Counted from the first letter of the stretch, positions 47,227 to 57,772 are shown. The stretch is DNA of 64,000 nt from Edwardsiella hoshinae NBRC 105699 = ATCC 33379 (GCF_000474215.1 NZ_BAUC01000016.1:1-64000), one strand, 5' to 3'. The notes: generated by a model not told the origin, from the letters alone. Numbers and translations are program-made.

Positions 47227-48843
47227 ATGACGTTTTTCAGTAGCAAGAAGAAGCAGTTGGCGGGGTTGGTAGCCGCGGCCTGCCTGTGCGGCGCCGCAAC
47301 CACGCAGGCGGCCCCTACGGCGGAGGCGAAGCGCCCCAACGTCCTGTTGGTGATCATGGACGATCTGGGTACGGGACAACTGGATTTTGCGTTGGATGCG
47401 CTGGACCCTAAGGCGTTAGCGCAGCGTCCCGTCGCCACGCGCTATCAGGGCGATCTGGATAAGATGATCGATGCGGCGCGTCGGGCCATGCCCAACGTGG
47501 CTCAGTTGGCAAACCAAGGGGTGAAGATGACGAACGCCTTCGTCGCCCATCCCGTGTGCGGCCCGTCGCGCGCTGGCATCTTTACCGGTCGTTACCCGGC
47601 CAGTTTCGGAACCTACAGTAACGATGATGCGTTGCTCGGGGTACCGTTGGATATCAAACTGCTGCCTGCACTGTTCCAAGAAAACGGCTATGCGACCGCC
47701 AATATCGGCAAGTGGCACAACGCGCGTATCGAAAAGAAAAATTATATCGATAAGGCCGATCAGACCCGTGACTATCACGACAACATGATCTCCATCAGCG
47801 CACCGGGCTACGGGCCGGAGGAGCGTGGCTTCGATTACTCCTACAGCTACTATGCCTCCGGGGCGGCGCTGTGGAACTCGCCGGCCATCTGGCAAAACGG
47901 CAAGAATATCGCCGCACCGGGCTACCTGACCCATAACCTGACCAACGAAACCTTGAAGTTCCTCGATGAGAATAAGGGAAAACCCTTCTTTATCAGCCTG
48001 GCCTACAGCGTTCCGCACATCCCGTTGGAGCAGGCTTCACCGGCGCGCTACATGGATAAATTCGCCACCGGCAATGTCGAGGCGGACAAATACTTCGCCG
48101 CCATCAACGCCGCGGATGAAGGCATCGGTGAGATCATCGCACGCCTGAAAGCGCTTGGTGAGCTGGATAATACGCTGATTTTCTTTATTTCCGATAACGG
48201 GGCAGTGCATGAGTCGCCGATGCCGCTCAACGGTATGGATCGTGGCTTCAAGGGACAGATGTTTAACGGTGGGGTGCATGTTCCCTTCATCGCCTACTGG
48301 CCGAAACACATTCCGGCCGGGACGCAGAGTAACGTGATGGTCAGCGCCATCGACATCCTGCCGACGGCGCTGAAGGCTGCCGGGATCACCATTCCCGACA
48401 GCATGAAGGTGGACGGGCGCGACATCCTGCCGCAGTTGAGCGGCAAGGCGCAGACCTCGCCGCACCGTTACTTGTACTGGGCCGGCCCGGGGGCCAAGCA
48501 TTACAGCGAAGAGAACCAGCCGTTCTGGTTCGACTACTGGAAGTGGATCAGCTATGAGGCACCGCAGCCACCGAAGAACCCCAATCTTGAAAAGCTTTCT
48601 CCCTCATCGTGGGCGGTGCGCGACGGGGAGTGGACGCTCTACTTCTATGACGACGGTAGCGACAAGGTTCAACTGTTTAACGATCGCCTCGACCCGGCCG
48701 AATCACAGGATCTGGCGGCTAAATACCCGCAGCGCGTGGCCGAGATGAAAGCGGCCTACCATGCCTGGATCAAGACCAAGCCGAAGCCGGTCGCCTGGGG
48801 ACAGGATCGCTACCATATCTTGGAGCAGTCTGCCCGCGGTTAA
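47227..48843 (+). CDS. secreted S1-family sulfatase, Cys type
   Basis: A 538-aa type I (formylglycine) sulfatase. A signal peptide (QLAGLVAAACLCGAATTQA) directs it to the periplasm. Metal ligands begin with MDDLG (Asp45-Asp46), the modified residue is Cys111 in VCGPSRAGIFTGRYP, and FFISDNGAVHES supplies later metal ligands. The ATG at 47227 follows CGGAG by 6 nt. Its place in a GalNAc/uronate locus suggests activity on sulfated GalNAc or uronate of chondroitin or dermatan sulfate; the position of the sulfate it removes cannot be read from sequence. Confidence 0.92.
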   Translation: MTFFSSKKKQLAGLVAAACLCGAATTQAAPTAEAKRPNVLLVIMDDLGTGQLDFALDALDPKALAQRPVATRYQGDLDKMIDAARRAMPNVAQLANQGVKMTNAFVAHPVCGPSRAGIFTGRYPASFGTYSNDDALLGVPLDIKLLPALFQENGYATANIGKWHNARIEKKNYIDKADQTRDYHDNMISISAPGYGPEERGFDYSYSYYASGAALWNSPAIWQNGKNIAAPGYLTHNLTNETLKFLDENKGKPFFISLAYSVPHIPLEQASPARYMDKFATGNVEADKYFAAINAADEGIGEIIARLKALGELDNTLIFFISDNGAVHESPMPLNGMDRGFKGQMFNGGVHVPFIAYWPKHIPAGTQSNVMVSAIDILPTALKAAGITIPDSMKVDGRDILPQLSGKAQTSPHRYLYWAGPGAKHYSEENQPFWFDYWKWISYEAPQPPKNPNLEKLSPSSWAVRDGEWTLYFYDDGSDKVQLFNDRLDPAESQDLAAKYPQRVAEMKAAYHAWIKTKPKPVAWGQDRYHILEQSARG

Positions 48844-48853
48844 GCTCTGTATC

Positions 48854-48885
48854 GGGGCAGCGTCATGCACGCTGCCCCTTTTTTT
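48854..48885 (+). terminator. Rho-independent terminator after the sulfatase gene
   Basis: GGGGCAGCG - TCATGCA - CGCTGCCCC, a perfect 9-bp stem followed by seven T. It separates the sulfatase gene from the DUF2264 gene, whose ribosome site follows about 14 nt later. Confidence 0.9.
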
Positions 48886-48910
48886 GACTTTTTTCAGCGA
48901 AGGAACCGAA

Positions 48911-50401
48911 ATGGCGCAAAAGAAAATCGACGGCGCGCCGCGTCCGCTCATCCCCTACGAACATCCCGATGCGCAGATGTATTTGCGCTTACTGCGTGAA
49001 CGCCTGATCCGCCTGCGCTGGCGTAAGCGGGCCTACACGCGTAACGACGCCGCCCTGCGGGCCTGTTTTGCCGACGATAGCCGGCCGTTGGAGCAGCAGT
49101 GCGACATGCTGGTGCGCTATGTCGCCGAGGCGTTTGTCCACTATGCAGTATGGGATTACAGCCACGCCTACTACCCAGGGCGCCCCAGCCAGCAGAATGC
49201 GCGCACCGATGCGATGGAGGGATGCAGCCGGGTTCTGCCGACGCTGGCCGCTTGGTTGCACGGCGCGCTCAGCCAGGCGAAGGGCAGTGTATTGAGCGGG
49301 CTGAATGGCCAACGCTGGGATATCGCTGATCTACTGAGCCGGGCCTTTCTGGCCGGCACCGATCCGGCACATCCCGGTTATTGGGGGACGCTGCATGATT
49401 ACGATCAGCGCATCTGTGAGAGCGCCGATCTGGCATTGGCGCTATGGCTGAGTAAGCGCTGGGTGTGGGCGCATTACGATGCGCGCCAACGTGAACAGAT
49501 CCTGGCTTGGTTCGCGCAGGTGCCGGCACGGCAGACGGTAGACAACAATTGGCATTTGTTCGGGTTAACGGTCGAGATGGTATTACGCGATCTGCGCGGT
49601 GAGGGGGAGGTCGATCAGCAAAAATACCAACGTATTAAGGAATTCCATGTCGGCGAAGGTTGGTTCCGTGATGGCGCACGCGGCAACTATGACTATTACA
49701 ATGCCTGGGGTTTCCATTACTCCCTGTATTGGCTAAATCAGATCGATCCACAATTCGATCGGGCCTTTATTCAGCAGGCCTTGCAGCAGTTTAACGCGGG
49801 TTATCGCCATCTGCTTACCCCCCAGGGCATCGCCTTCTTCGGACGTAGCGCCTGTTATCGTCTGGCCGCCGCCGCACCGCTACTGGCCGAGGCCAGCCAA
49901 ACACCCACGCCCGCCACCCTTGGCGTCGCCAAACGGGCGTTGGCCTCGACACTACGCTACTTCATCGCCAACGGCGCGATGCGCGCCGGCGCGCCGACCC
50001 AAGGGCTGTTCGCCGACGATGCCCGCCTGGTGGACAACTACAGCGGACCGGCCAGCAGCTTCTGGTCGCTGCGCGCCTTGAATATTGCCTTGTACAGCGC
50101 GCCACAAAACGGGTTATGGCAAGTGCCGGAACAGCCATTGCCGATCGAGCAGGCGGATTTTTCCTTGTGTATCGAAGCGACGGGGATGCAGGTGTTTGGC
50201 TGTCGCGAGACGGGCGAAAGCGTGGTGGTGTTCCGCCATGACTATACCCAGGAACAGACACCGCTTAGCCGTCGCTTGAGCCGCCAACGGCCATGGCCGT
50301 GGCTATTGGAACGTCTGACTGGGCGCGCCGAGCGGCCAAAAAACAACCTGCTGCGAAAAGGGGTCACCTGCTATAGTTCGAAAATGGATCTTTACTTTTA
50401 G
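48911..50401 (+). CDS. DUF2264-domain protein, likely GAG-related hydrolase
   Basis: A 496-aa cytosolic protein (no signal peptide) of the DUF2264 family. It has the aromatic-rich repeats of an (alpha/alpha)-toroid: YAVWDYSHAYYPGRPSQQNARTD, LLSRAFLAGTDPAHPGYWG, DNNWHLFGLTVEMVL, WFRDGARGNYDYYNAWGFHYSL and FFGRSACYRLAAAAPL. DUF2264 proteins occur in polysaccharide loci, and I recall some being tied to glucuronidase activity (GH154), but I could not check this. The ATG at 48911 follows AAGGA. Context points to a step on the uronic part of the imported sugar; the reaction is unknown. Confidence 0.75.
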   Translation: MAQKKIDGAPRPLIPYEHPDAQMYLRLLRERLIRLRWRKRAYTRNDAALRACFADDSRPLEQQCDMLVRYVAEAFVHYAVWDYSHAYYPGRPSQQNARTDAMEGCSRVLPTLAAWLHGALSQAKGSVLSGLNGQRWDIADLLSRAFLAGTDPAHPGYWGTLHDYDQRICESADLALALWLSKRWVWAHYDARQREQILAWFAQVPARQTVDNNWHLFGLTVEMVLRDLRGEGEVDQQKYQRIKEFHVGEGWFRDGARGNYDYYNAWGFHYSLYWLNQIDPQFDRAFIQQALQQFNAGYRHLLTPQGIAFFGRSACYRLAAAAPLLAEASQTPTPATLGVAKRALASTLRYFIANGAMRAGAPTQGLFADDARLVDNYSGPASSFWSLRALNIALYSAPQNGLWQVPEQPLPIEQADFSLCIEATGMQVFGCRETGESVVVFRHDYTQEQTPLSRRLSRQRPWPWLLERLTGRAERPKNNLLRKGVTCYSSKMDLYF

Positions 50402-51355
<954 letters not shown>

Positions 51356-51367
51356 GAGGAGATGAGC

Positions 51368-51949
51368 ATGACGAAGCGCGTTGCCGTACTGCTGGCGCAT
51401 GGTTTTGAAGAGGGCGAGGCGGTGGTGTTTATCGACATCATGCGTCGTCTGGACATTCAGGTCGATATCCTCTCGTGCGAAGAAAGCCTGGCATTGAATA
51501 GCTATTTTGCCACGCCGATCCAGGCCGATGCCTTATTGGCCGATCGCCAAGAGACCCTGTATGACGCGGTGATGATGCCGGGAGGGCCTCAGGGCACCGA
51601 CCGCCTCAACGCCAACGTGCAGGTCTTGGCGTTCTTGCGTCGTCACATCGCCGCCGATAAGTATATCTGCGCGTTGTGCTCCTCCGGCGCCAAGGTGTTG
51701 GCGGCGCACGGCTTACTGGCGGGCCGACGCTATAGCACCGGGGATAAGTTGGCGGAGCGTTTCGCCGACGGCGAGTATGTCGATCGCGACGTGGTGGTCG
51801 ATGGCCGCTTCATCTCGGCCAAAGGGCTGGGGGTGAGCTTTGAATTCGCCTTTACCGTGGCACGCCACTTATTGGCTGACAATGTTGCTAAGGTTGATGC
51901 TCAGGCCAGCCATATCTATTTTCGTCGTTGGCCGTTGTCTGACGATTAA
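51368..51949 (+). CDS. DJ-1/PfpI-family protein
   Basis: A 193-aa protein of the DJ-1/ThiJ/PfpI superfamily. It has the acidic residue in LAHGFEEGEAV, MMPGGPQGTDRL and the nucleophile-elbow cysteine in ICALCSSGAKVLAAHG. Members include YajL-type chaperone/deglycase proteins and isomerases. It is 12 nt after kbaY and shares its operon. The ATG at 51368 is better spaced from GAGGA than the one at 51362. Its role in the locus is unknown. Confidence 0.85.
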   Translation: MTKRVAVLLAHGFEEGEAVVFIDIMRRLDIQVDILSCEESLALNSYFATPIQADALLADRQETLYDAVMMPGGPQGTDRLNANVQVLAFLRRHIAADKYICALCSSGAKVLAAHGLLAGRRYSTGDKLAERFADGEYVDRDVVVDGRFISAKGLGVSFEFAFTVARHLLADNVAKVDAQASHIYFRRWPLSDD

Positions 51950-52295
51950 CCGTTTGCCGAAGCGTTGTTAGGGGTAATTTTGACTGTGGCGGTATCACCG
52001 ACGGTGATACCGTTTTTTTTTGCGCGCACGTACTTATCCTCGGATGAGCGCTGCGTGTTGTTATGTTTCGTTTGCTTTTCAGTATGGGGCATGATGGGGG
52101 CAGACGGTAATCCATCGCAGGTCGATTAGCGTGTTTACGCCCGCCGCCATCGCGTCAACGATACGCCGCGCGCACTGATCGCGCGAGGAAAGGTAGGGAG
52201 CCCGCATTACAACGGTGGACGCCCGGGCGCGAATGCACCCGGCTACTGCCGCCCTCGCTGAGAGGGGGACGCGTGGAGCGCGTCCCCCGTCACGG
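51950..52295. other. intergenic region between the aga locus and yajD
   Basis: 346 bp holding a strong terminator (51990-52021) and nothing else that I can support. Confidence 0.5.
51990..52021 (+). terminator. Rho-independent terminator after the DJ-1 gene
   Basis: CGGTATCACC - GAC - GGTGATACCG, a perfect 10-bp stem followed by nine T. It closes the kbaY transcription unit. Confidence 0.95.
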
Positions 52296-52643
52296 TTATT
52301 TCTTTCCTGCCATCCGGCTTTTCAGATCGGCAAAGGGGTTATAGGTGGCGACGCCGACGTCCTGCTGGGCATCCTCACCCGCGACCACCTGGCTGCCATA
52401 TTCATCGGCCTCGGTATACTTAGCGTGCTCATGATCATGACAATACAGGCACAACAACTCCCAGTTGCTGCCATCGGCCGGGTTATTGGTGTGATCGTGA
52501 TCGAGATGGTGTACCGTCAGTTCCCGCAGGTTGGAGTAGACGAATTCGCGGGCACAGCGGCCACAGACCCAGGGAAATAGTTTCAGGGCTTGCTCACGGT
52601 AACCGCTTTCCAAGCGGGCATAGTTTTTCGGGATGATGGCCAT
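52296..52643 (-). CDS. yajD: HNH-nuclease-domain protein YajD
   Basis: A 115-aa HNH protein, the same length as E. coli YajD and nearly identical in its core. Two CxxC zinc knuckles (CGRCAREF, CLYCHDHEH) flank the VHHLDHDHTNNPADGSNWELL HNH motif. The biological target is unknown. It stands alone. Confidence 0.95.
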   Translation of the reverse strand: MAIIPKNYARLESGYREQALKLFPWVCGRCAREFVYSNLRELTVHHLDHDHTNNPADGSNWELLCLYCHDHEHAKYTEADEYGSQVVAGEDAQQDVGVATYNPFADLKSRMAGKK

Positions 52644-52759
52644 GAGGCTCTCTCGCTAGCTGACAATAGAAGTCCCTATGGTAAGGCAAAGCGGCCAGCT
52701 AATCACCTGTGTCGCTACGGCGGTGCGTTAGCGGTGGAGACGCGTTAGCGAGTTTGTTG

Positions 52760-52783
52760 GCGGCATGCCGTGTGGCATGCCGC
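52760..52783 (-). terminator. hairpin after the chemoreceptor gene
   Basis: GCGGCATGCC - GTGT - GGCATGCCGC, a perfect 10-bp stem 12 bp past the stop codon of the chemoreceptor gene. There is no U-tract, so it may be a Rho-type end or a 3' mRNA protector. Confidence 0.5.
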
Positions 52784-52794
52784 GGTGAGGGCGA

Positions 52795-54465
52795 TTAAAA
52801 AGTATCCCAGTTATCGTCGTCTGAGCTCTCCCGTGCCGGAAGCGGCGATTTTTTGGGTGCCGCCGGTAGCGGGCCGGCGCTTGATGCGGTGGCGCTGCTA
52901 GCGATGACGCTTTCTTGCGAGGTGATCTTGAATTGGGCGACCGTCTGGTTTAAGCGATCGGCCTGCTCTTCCAACGCGCCGGCGGCGGCGGCGGATTGTT
53001 CGACCAGGGCAGCGTTCTGCTGCGTTACCTTATCCATCTCGTTGATGGCCTGAGCGATTTGGGCGATACCACGACTCTGCTCCTCCGAGGCCGACGAGAT
53101 CTCCTGCATCGTGTCGGCGATATGGTGCACGGAGGTGACGATGTCGCCCATCGACTGGCTCACATTCTCTACCAGCTGATTGCCTTGCTCGACACGGCTG
53201 ACAGAGGCGTCGATTAGCCCTTTGATCTCCTTGGCGGCTTGAGCGCTGCGCTGTGCCAGGTTGCGAACCTCACCGGCGACCACGGCGAAACCGCGTCCCT
53301 GTTCGCCGGCCCGGGCGGCTTCGACGGCGGCATTGAGCGCCAAGATGTTGGTTTGGAAGGCGATGCCATCGATCACCCCGGTGATGTCGCCTATTTTGCG
53401 TGAACTTTCCGCGATTTCGGTCATGGTGCTGACCATTTTACGCGTGATCTCACCGCCATTGACGGCGATGGCGGAGGCTTTCTGTACCAGCTCGGTGGCT
53501 TCTCGAGCGCTCTCGGCGTTGTTTTTCACCGTACTGGAGATCTGCTCCATGCTAGAGGCGGTCTCTTCCAGGGAGCTGGCCTGCTCTTCGGTACGGCTAG
53601 AGAGATCGTTGTTACCGGCAGCAATCTCCTGAACCCCGGTGAAGATATGATTGGTGCCATTGCGTACCGCGCCGACCATGTGTGCCAACTCGTCTCGCAT
53701 ATGGCGCAGTCCCTGCATCAGTTGGCTGATCTCGGTATCGCCACGCGTCTGGATGTCGATGGCCAGATTGCCATGTGCGATCTCGGCCTGGTAGGCGATC
53801 ACTTGTTGAATGCGGGCGATGATGTAGCGTTGAACCCAATACATGACCAGCACGGTGATCGCGATGAACAGCAGCATAAAGCCGATGGTCAGCGGGATGA
53901 TTTGATGGTAGTTGGCGGAGGCCGCCTGTGACGCTGGTTGGATGATCTGCTTGGCGACATAGTCGGAGGCCTCATCCAGGGAGGACATGAAGCCGCTGCT
54001 GGAATGGTTCTGCAAGATGCTTTGGAAGCCGTTGATGTCGTTATTCTGAAGGTGTTCGATCATCGCCACCAGATCGGCGCGCGCCTTGCTATATAATCCC
54101 TTGACCTTCTCGGCGCGTCCGTTGTCATGGCCACTGTCGTGGGATAGGGTGTAGAAGTTTTCCATTTCCTGATCGACGTCGGTCAGGCGCTGCGGCAAAT
54201 TATTGAGCGAGGTTCTTGCGTTAGCATCGTTGCCGTGTGCGCTCAACGCCAAGGCATCTTTCATGATCTCTTCACGGATTTGGGTGATCGAGGCATAGGC
54301 GCGGTCCATGGCCATAATTTGGTTAAATCCCCGCGAGATCTCATCCAGGCGGGTATCGGTAGTGGAAGCATCGCGTAGGCTCCAAATACCGGAAAAGATC
54401 TGTAGGCCGCAGAATAGCGCGAGCACGGCCATCAGACCCCGTGAAATTTTTAAGCGTTCGAACAT
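52795..54465 (-). CDS. methyl-accepting chemotaxis protein (Tsr/Tar class)
   Basis: A 556-aa chemoreceptor. TM1 (ISRGLMAVLALFCGLQIFSG) is followed by a periplasmic four-helix sensor domain to about residue 190, TM2 (IIPLTIGFMLLFIAITVLVMYW), HAMP, and a cytoplasmic coiled coil with the hairpin tip EIKGLIDASVSRVEQG and IDGIAFQTNILALNAAVEAARAGEQGRGFAVVAGEVR-type core. It ends in NWDTF, the CheR/CheB docking pentapeptide of high-abundance receptors. The ligand is not predictable from this sequence. Confidence 0.95.
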   Translation of the reverse strand: MFERLKISRGLMAVLALFCGLQIFSGIWSLRDASTTDTRLDEISRGFNQIMAMDRAYASITQIREEIMKDALALSAHGNDANARTSLNNLPQRLTDVDQEMENFYTLSHDSGHDNGRAEKVKGLYSKARADLVAMIEHLQNNDINGFQSILQNHSSSGFMSSLDEASDYVAKQIIQPASQAASANYHQIIPLTIGFMLLFIAITVLVMYWVQRYIIARIQQVIAYQAEIAHGNLAIDIQTRGDTEISQLMQGLRHMRDELAHMVGAVRNGTNHIFTGVQEIAAGNNDLSSRTEEQASSLEETASSMEQISSTVKNNAESAREATELVQKASAIAVNGGEITRKMVSTMTEIAESSRKIGDITGVIDGIAFQTNILALNAAVEAARAGEQGRGFAVVAGEVRNLAQRSAQAAKEIKGLIDASVSRVEQGNQLVENVSQSMGDIVTSVHHIADTMQEISSASEEQSRGIAQIAQAINEMDKVTQQNAALVEQSAAAAGALEEQADRLNQTVAQFKITSQESVIASSATASSAGPLPAAPKKSPLPARESSDDDNWDTF

Positions 54466-54536
54466 GGTGTAACCTGTTATAAACAGAATGGGAAAACTAC
54501 CGATCGAGCCAATGGATCGGAATTAAGGTGTTATTA

Positions 54537-54563
54537 CTGTCGGAAGAGCAAGTAAAAACTTTA
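54537..54563 (-). promoter_or_regulatory. sigma-28 (FliA) promoter of the chemoreceptor gene
   Basis: Read on the minus strand: TAAAGTTT, 11 bp, TCCGACAG. The -35 element matches the FliA consensus exactly, the spacing is right, and the -10 keeps CCGA. It lies 72 bp upstream of the start codon, as expected for a late flagellar-class gene. Confidence 0.6.
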
Positions 54564-54665
54564 ATGTTTTCGCTAATTAATTAAATCGCCCCTCCGCTCA
54601 GTCGGTGGAAGCGCAGCGCGCAGTACGACGGCAGAACAGCGTACTGCGGCAAGGGGAGAGCGTGG

Positions 54666-55568
54666 TTAAGCGTAGCCTAAGGTGCGGCGTAATTCACCGT
54701 TCAGCAGGCGTTCGCGCCACCATTGCATGGCGCGTCCGCTCTTGGCAGCCTGCCACCCGACATAGGCGATCTCATGGGCGGGATGAAAGCTGAGTGGACA
54801 GGCAATCAGGGTTTGCTGCGCCAGATAACGTTGTGCGATATGACAGGGCAGATAACCGAAGCCGACACCATTAAGTAACAGACTGATTTGGCAGTAGATA
54901 TCGTAAACGATGAGCGGCGCGTGCAGCGTCTCTGTTGTCGTCTCGCCAGCCTGACGGCCAAGCCGATCCCCCATCTCAATGGCGCGGTGTTGGCTGAGCT
55001 GGGCGCGGGTGAGCGGCGTGGTGGCGTGGATGAGTGGGTGGCCGGGGGCGACGACCAGCAGACTCTCGATGCTGCCGAGCGCTTGGTAGACGTAGCCTTC
55101 GCGCTCGGGGAGCCGTGCGGCGGTACCGATGATGATATCCGCGCCGTCATCGCGGCCTTCTAGGCCCGTATGCGCTAGGCGTGAGGGAGCGAGGTGTAGG
55201 CGGGTATGACGATGTTGATTGAGGAAGGCCTCAATCGCCGGGTGGAGGATTTCCGGCAGCGTATAGCCCTCCAAGGCGACGACGATCTCCGTTTCCCAGC
55301 CCGATTCGAGCAGTATCGCTTGTTGTTCTAATGCCTGCGCTTCACTTAACAGATGGCGTCCCTTGTCAAGGATAATCCGCCCGGCCCGGGTGAAGCGCGC
55401 GCGATGTCCGCTGCGATCGAGCAGCTGTAAATTTAGGTTACTTTCCAGCTTTTGTACCATATAGCTCAGAGCCGCCGGCGTTTTATAGAGCGATTGGGCC
55501 GCCGCGGCGAAACTGCCGTGACGCTCTAACGCATCCAGGATCAGGAGTACCTCAAGATTTATCCGCAT
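54666..55568 (-). CDS. LysR-family transcriptional regulator
   Basis: A 300-aa LysR regulator. The N-terminal winged helix is LEVLLILDALERHGSFAAAAQSLYKTPAALSYMVQKLE, and LFDRSGHR-like LLDRSGHRARFT follows; this N-terminal pattern resembles the YhaJ subgroup. The effector-binding domain spans about 90-290. No gene lies divergent within reach except ybiT, 578 bp away, so the target is unclear. Confidence 0.88.
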   Translation of the reverse strand: MRINLEVLLILDALERHGSFAAAAQSLYKTPAALSYMVQKLESNLNLQLLDRSGHRARFTRAGRIILDKGRHLLSEAQALEQQAILLESGWETEIVVALEGYTLPEILHPAIEAFLNQHRHTRLHLAPSRLAHTGLEGRDDGADIIIGTAARLPEREGYVYQALGSIESLLVVAPGHPLIHATTPLTRAQLSQHRAIEMGDRLGRQAGETTTETLHAPLIVYDIYCQISLLLNGVGFGYLPCHIAQRYLAQQTLIACPLSFHPAHEIAYVGWQAAKSGRAMQWWRERLLNGELRRTLGYA

Positions 55569-56146
55569 AATCCGTTGCCCCCGGTGTCGATGGTCAGGGA
55601 GCGGCGGCGGGGCGGATGGATCGTCGCGCCTAACTCTTTTTTATCCCAGTAACGCAGTAACCCTAAAAAAATTGCCATAACGTAATGCCAGTTATTTTTC
55701 ATATATGCCTTTGCATAGCTATTCATATATTTGCGGAGAGAAATTTCCCCTAGGCTAAATAGATATCGGCTAGCGGTTTATTATTTGACCTTATTGATTA
55801 ATGTTTATCACTTAATGGGTTTTATTGGTGTTTGGTGTTAAATTAAGAAATATCCTTTTCATGTTGATAATTTCATTCCGGGCATGGGAGTCTACTTCCG
55901 GCGGTAACAGCCGACGTTATAAAGTATGTCGTCATTTTCACCCGGAATTTTAACGTTAATTTTATCGTAAGGCGTATCGGGCTGATATTTGATGAATGAA
56001 TGCCCTGTGTTTATTGCGTTACAGGCGAGGCGCGCCGTGTCGCCGCCTGTACGGCAGCACGAGGATCCAGGCGACAATGGACGACATTTGCGCCGCAATT
56101 GTGGCATAATGTGAGCAAAATCACGTTAACCTATTGAGATCGCGCT
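55569..56146. other. AT-rich intergenic region before ybiT
   Basis: 578 bp without a supported gene, AT-rich from about 55,640 to 55,900. It carries the divergent promoters of the LysR gene and ybiT. A near-consensus CRP/FNR-like site lies at its right end. Confidence 0.5.
56110..56125. promoter_or_regulatory. candidate CRP site before ybiT
   Basis: TGTGA-GCAAAA-TCACG differs from the ideal CRP site only in its last base. It is just 22 bp upstream of the ybiT GTG, so it would more likely repress than activate. Confidence 0.45.
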
Positions 56147-57742
56147 GTGCTGATAAGTAACAACATCACCATGCAGTTTGGCAGTAAGCCCTTGTTTGAA
56201 AATATTTCGGTCAAATTCGGCGGCGGTAACCGCTACGGTTTGATCGGGGCGAACGGCTGCGGGAAGTCTACCTTGATGAAGATCCTGGGAGGCGATCTGC
56301 AACCGACCGCCGGTAATGTCGCGTTAGATCCGAATGAGCGTCTGGGTAAGTTGCGCCAGGATCAGTTCGCCTTTGAGCAATATAGTGTCATCGATACCGT
56401 TATCATGGGGCATCAGGAGCTGTGGGCGGTCAAGGAGGAGCGTGATCGCATCTATGCACTGGCCGAGATGAGCGAAGAAGAGGGGTATCGCGTCGCCGAT
56501 CTGGAAGTCGCTTATGGCGAAATGGACGGTTACAGCGCCGAGGCGCGCGCCGGTGAGTTGTTGCTGGGGGTCGGTATTCCCGTCGAACAGCATTATGGGC
56601 CGATGAGTGAAGTCGCGCCCGGCTGGAAACTGCGCGTATTGTTGGCGCAGGCGTTATTCGCCGATCCGGATATTTTGTTGCTTGACGAACCAACCAACAA
56701 CCTGGATATCGACACCATCCGTTGGTTAGAGACGGTGCTCAATGAGCGCAACAGCACCATGATCATCATCTCGCATGACCGTCATTTCCTCAACATGGTA
56801 TGTACCCACATGGCCGATCTGGACTATGGTGAGTTGCGCATCTATCCCGGTAATTACGATGATTATATGACCGCCGCGACCCAGGCGCGTGAGCGTCTGC
56901 TGGCCGATAATGCCAAGAAGAAGGCGCAGATCGCCGAGCTGCAATCCTTCGTTAGCCGCTTTAGCGCCAACGCCTCTAAGTCGCGTCAGGCTACCTCGCG
57001 AGCCCGCCAGATCGAGAAGATTAAACTGGATGATATCAAAGCCTCCAGCCGGCAAAATCCGTTTATTCGTTTTGAGCAAGAGAAGAAGTTGTTCCGTAAC
57101 GCCCTGGAGCTAACGGATCTGAGCAAGGGGTTCGATAATGGCCCGCTATTCAGCGGATTGAAGCTGTTGCTGGAGGCGGGCGAAAAGGTCGCGGTGCTGG
57201 GGACTAACGGGGTCGGTAAGTCAACCCTGTTGAAGACGCTGGTCGGCGATTTGACGCCAGACGGTGGCACGGTCAAATGGGCCGAAAACGCGCAGATCGG
57301 TTACTACGCCCAGGATCACGAATATGAATTCGAGCAGGATATGACGCTGTTCGACTGGATGAGTCAGTGGCGTCAAGAGGGGGACGACGAGCAGGCGGTG
57401 CGCGGTTTCCTTGGCCGTCTGTTGTTCAGCCAAGAAGATATCAAGAAGTCGGTCAAGGTGTTGTCCGGCGGGGAGAAGGGACGTTTGCTGTTCGGTAAGC
57501 TGATGATGCGTCGTCCCAATGTGCTGGTGATGGATGAACCGACCAACCATATGGATATGGAGTCCATCGAGGCGTTGAACATCGCGCTGGAGCTGTATCA
57601 GGGCACCCTGATTTTCGTCTCTCATGACCGTGAGTTTGTCAGCTCGTTAGCGACCCGGGTCATCGAGATCACCCCGCAGAAGGTAATCGACTTTGGCGGT
57701 GGTTACGAAGATTATCTGCGTAGCAAAGGCATCGACGAATAA
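56147..57742 (+). CDS. ybiT: ABC-F family ATPase YbiT
   Basis: A 531-aa ribosome-associated ABC-F protein with two ATPase domains in tandem and no membrane domain. The first domain has GANGCGKST and [11 protein letters not shown]; the interdomain linker is rich in Lys/Arg/Glu ([20 protein letters not shown]-type); the second has [23 protein letters not shown] and [10 protein letters not shown]. It matches E. coli YbiT (530 aa) throughout. The start is GTG. Confidence 0.96.
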   Translation: MLISNNITMQFGSKPLFENISVKFGGGNRYGLIGANGCGKSTLMKILGGDLQPTAGNVALDPNERLGKLRQDQFAFEQYSVIDTVIMGHQELWAVKEERDRIYALAEMSEEEGYRVADLEVAYGEMDGYSAEARAGELLLGVGIPVEQHYGPMSEVAPGWKLRVLLAQALFADPDILLLDEPTNNLDIDTIRWLETVLNERNSTMIIISHDRHFLNMVCTHMADLDYGELRIYPGNYDDYMTAATQARERLLADNAKKKAQIAELQSFVSRFSANASKSRQATSRARQIEKIKLDDIKASSRQNPFIRFEQEKKLFRNALELTDLSKGFDNGPLFSGLKLLLEAGEKVAVLGTNGVGKSTLLKTLVGDLTPDGGTVKWAENAQIGYYAQDHEYEFEQDMTLFDWMSQWRQEGDDEQAVRGFLGRLLFSQEDIKKSVKVLSGGEKGRLLFGKLMMRRPNVLVMDEPTNHMDMESIEALNIALELYQGTLIFVSHDREFVSSLATRVIEITPQKVIDFGGGYEDYLRSKGIDE

Positions 57743-57747
57743 ACATT

Positions 57748-57772
57748 ACGGCCCTCACGGGCCGTTTTTTTT
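57748..57772 (+). terminator. Rho-independent terminator of ybiT
   Basis: ACGGCCC - TCAC - GGGCCGT followed by a run of T, 5 bp after the stop codon. Confidence 0.93.

Noticed and set aside
55892-56107. 71-aa open frame upstream of ybiT
   Set aside because: Composition is not protein-like, no ribosome site, and it overlaps the likely promoter region.
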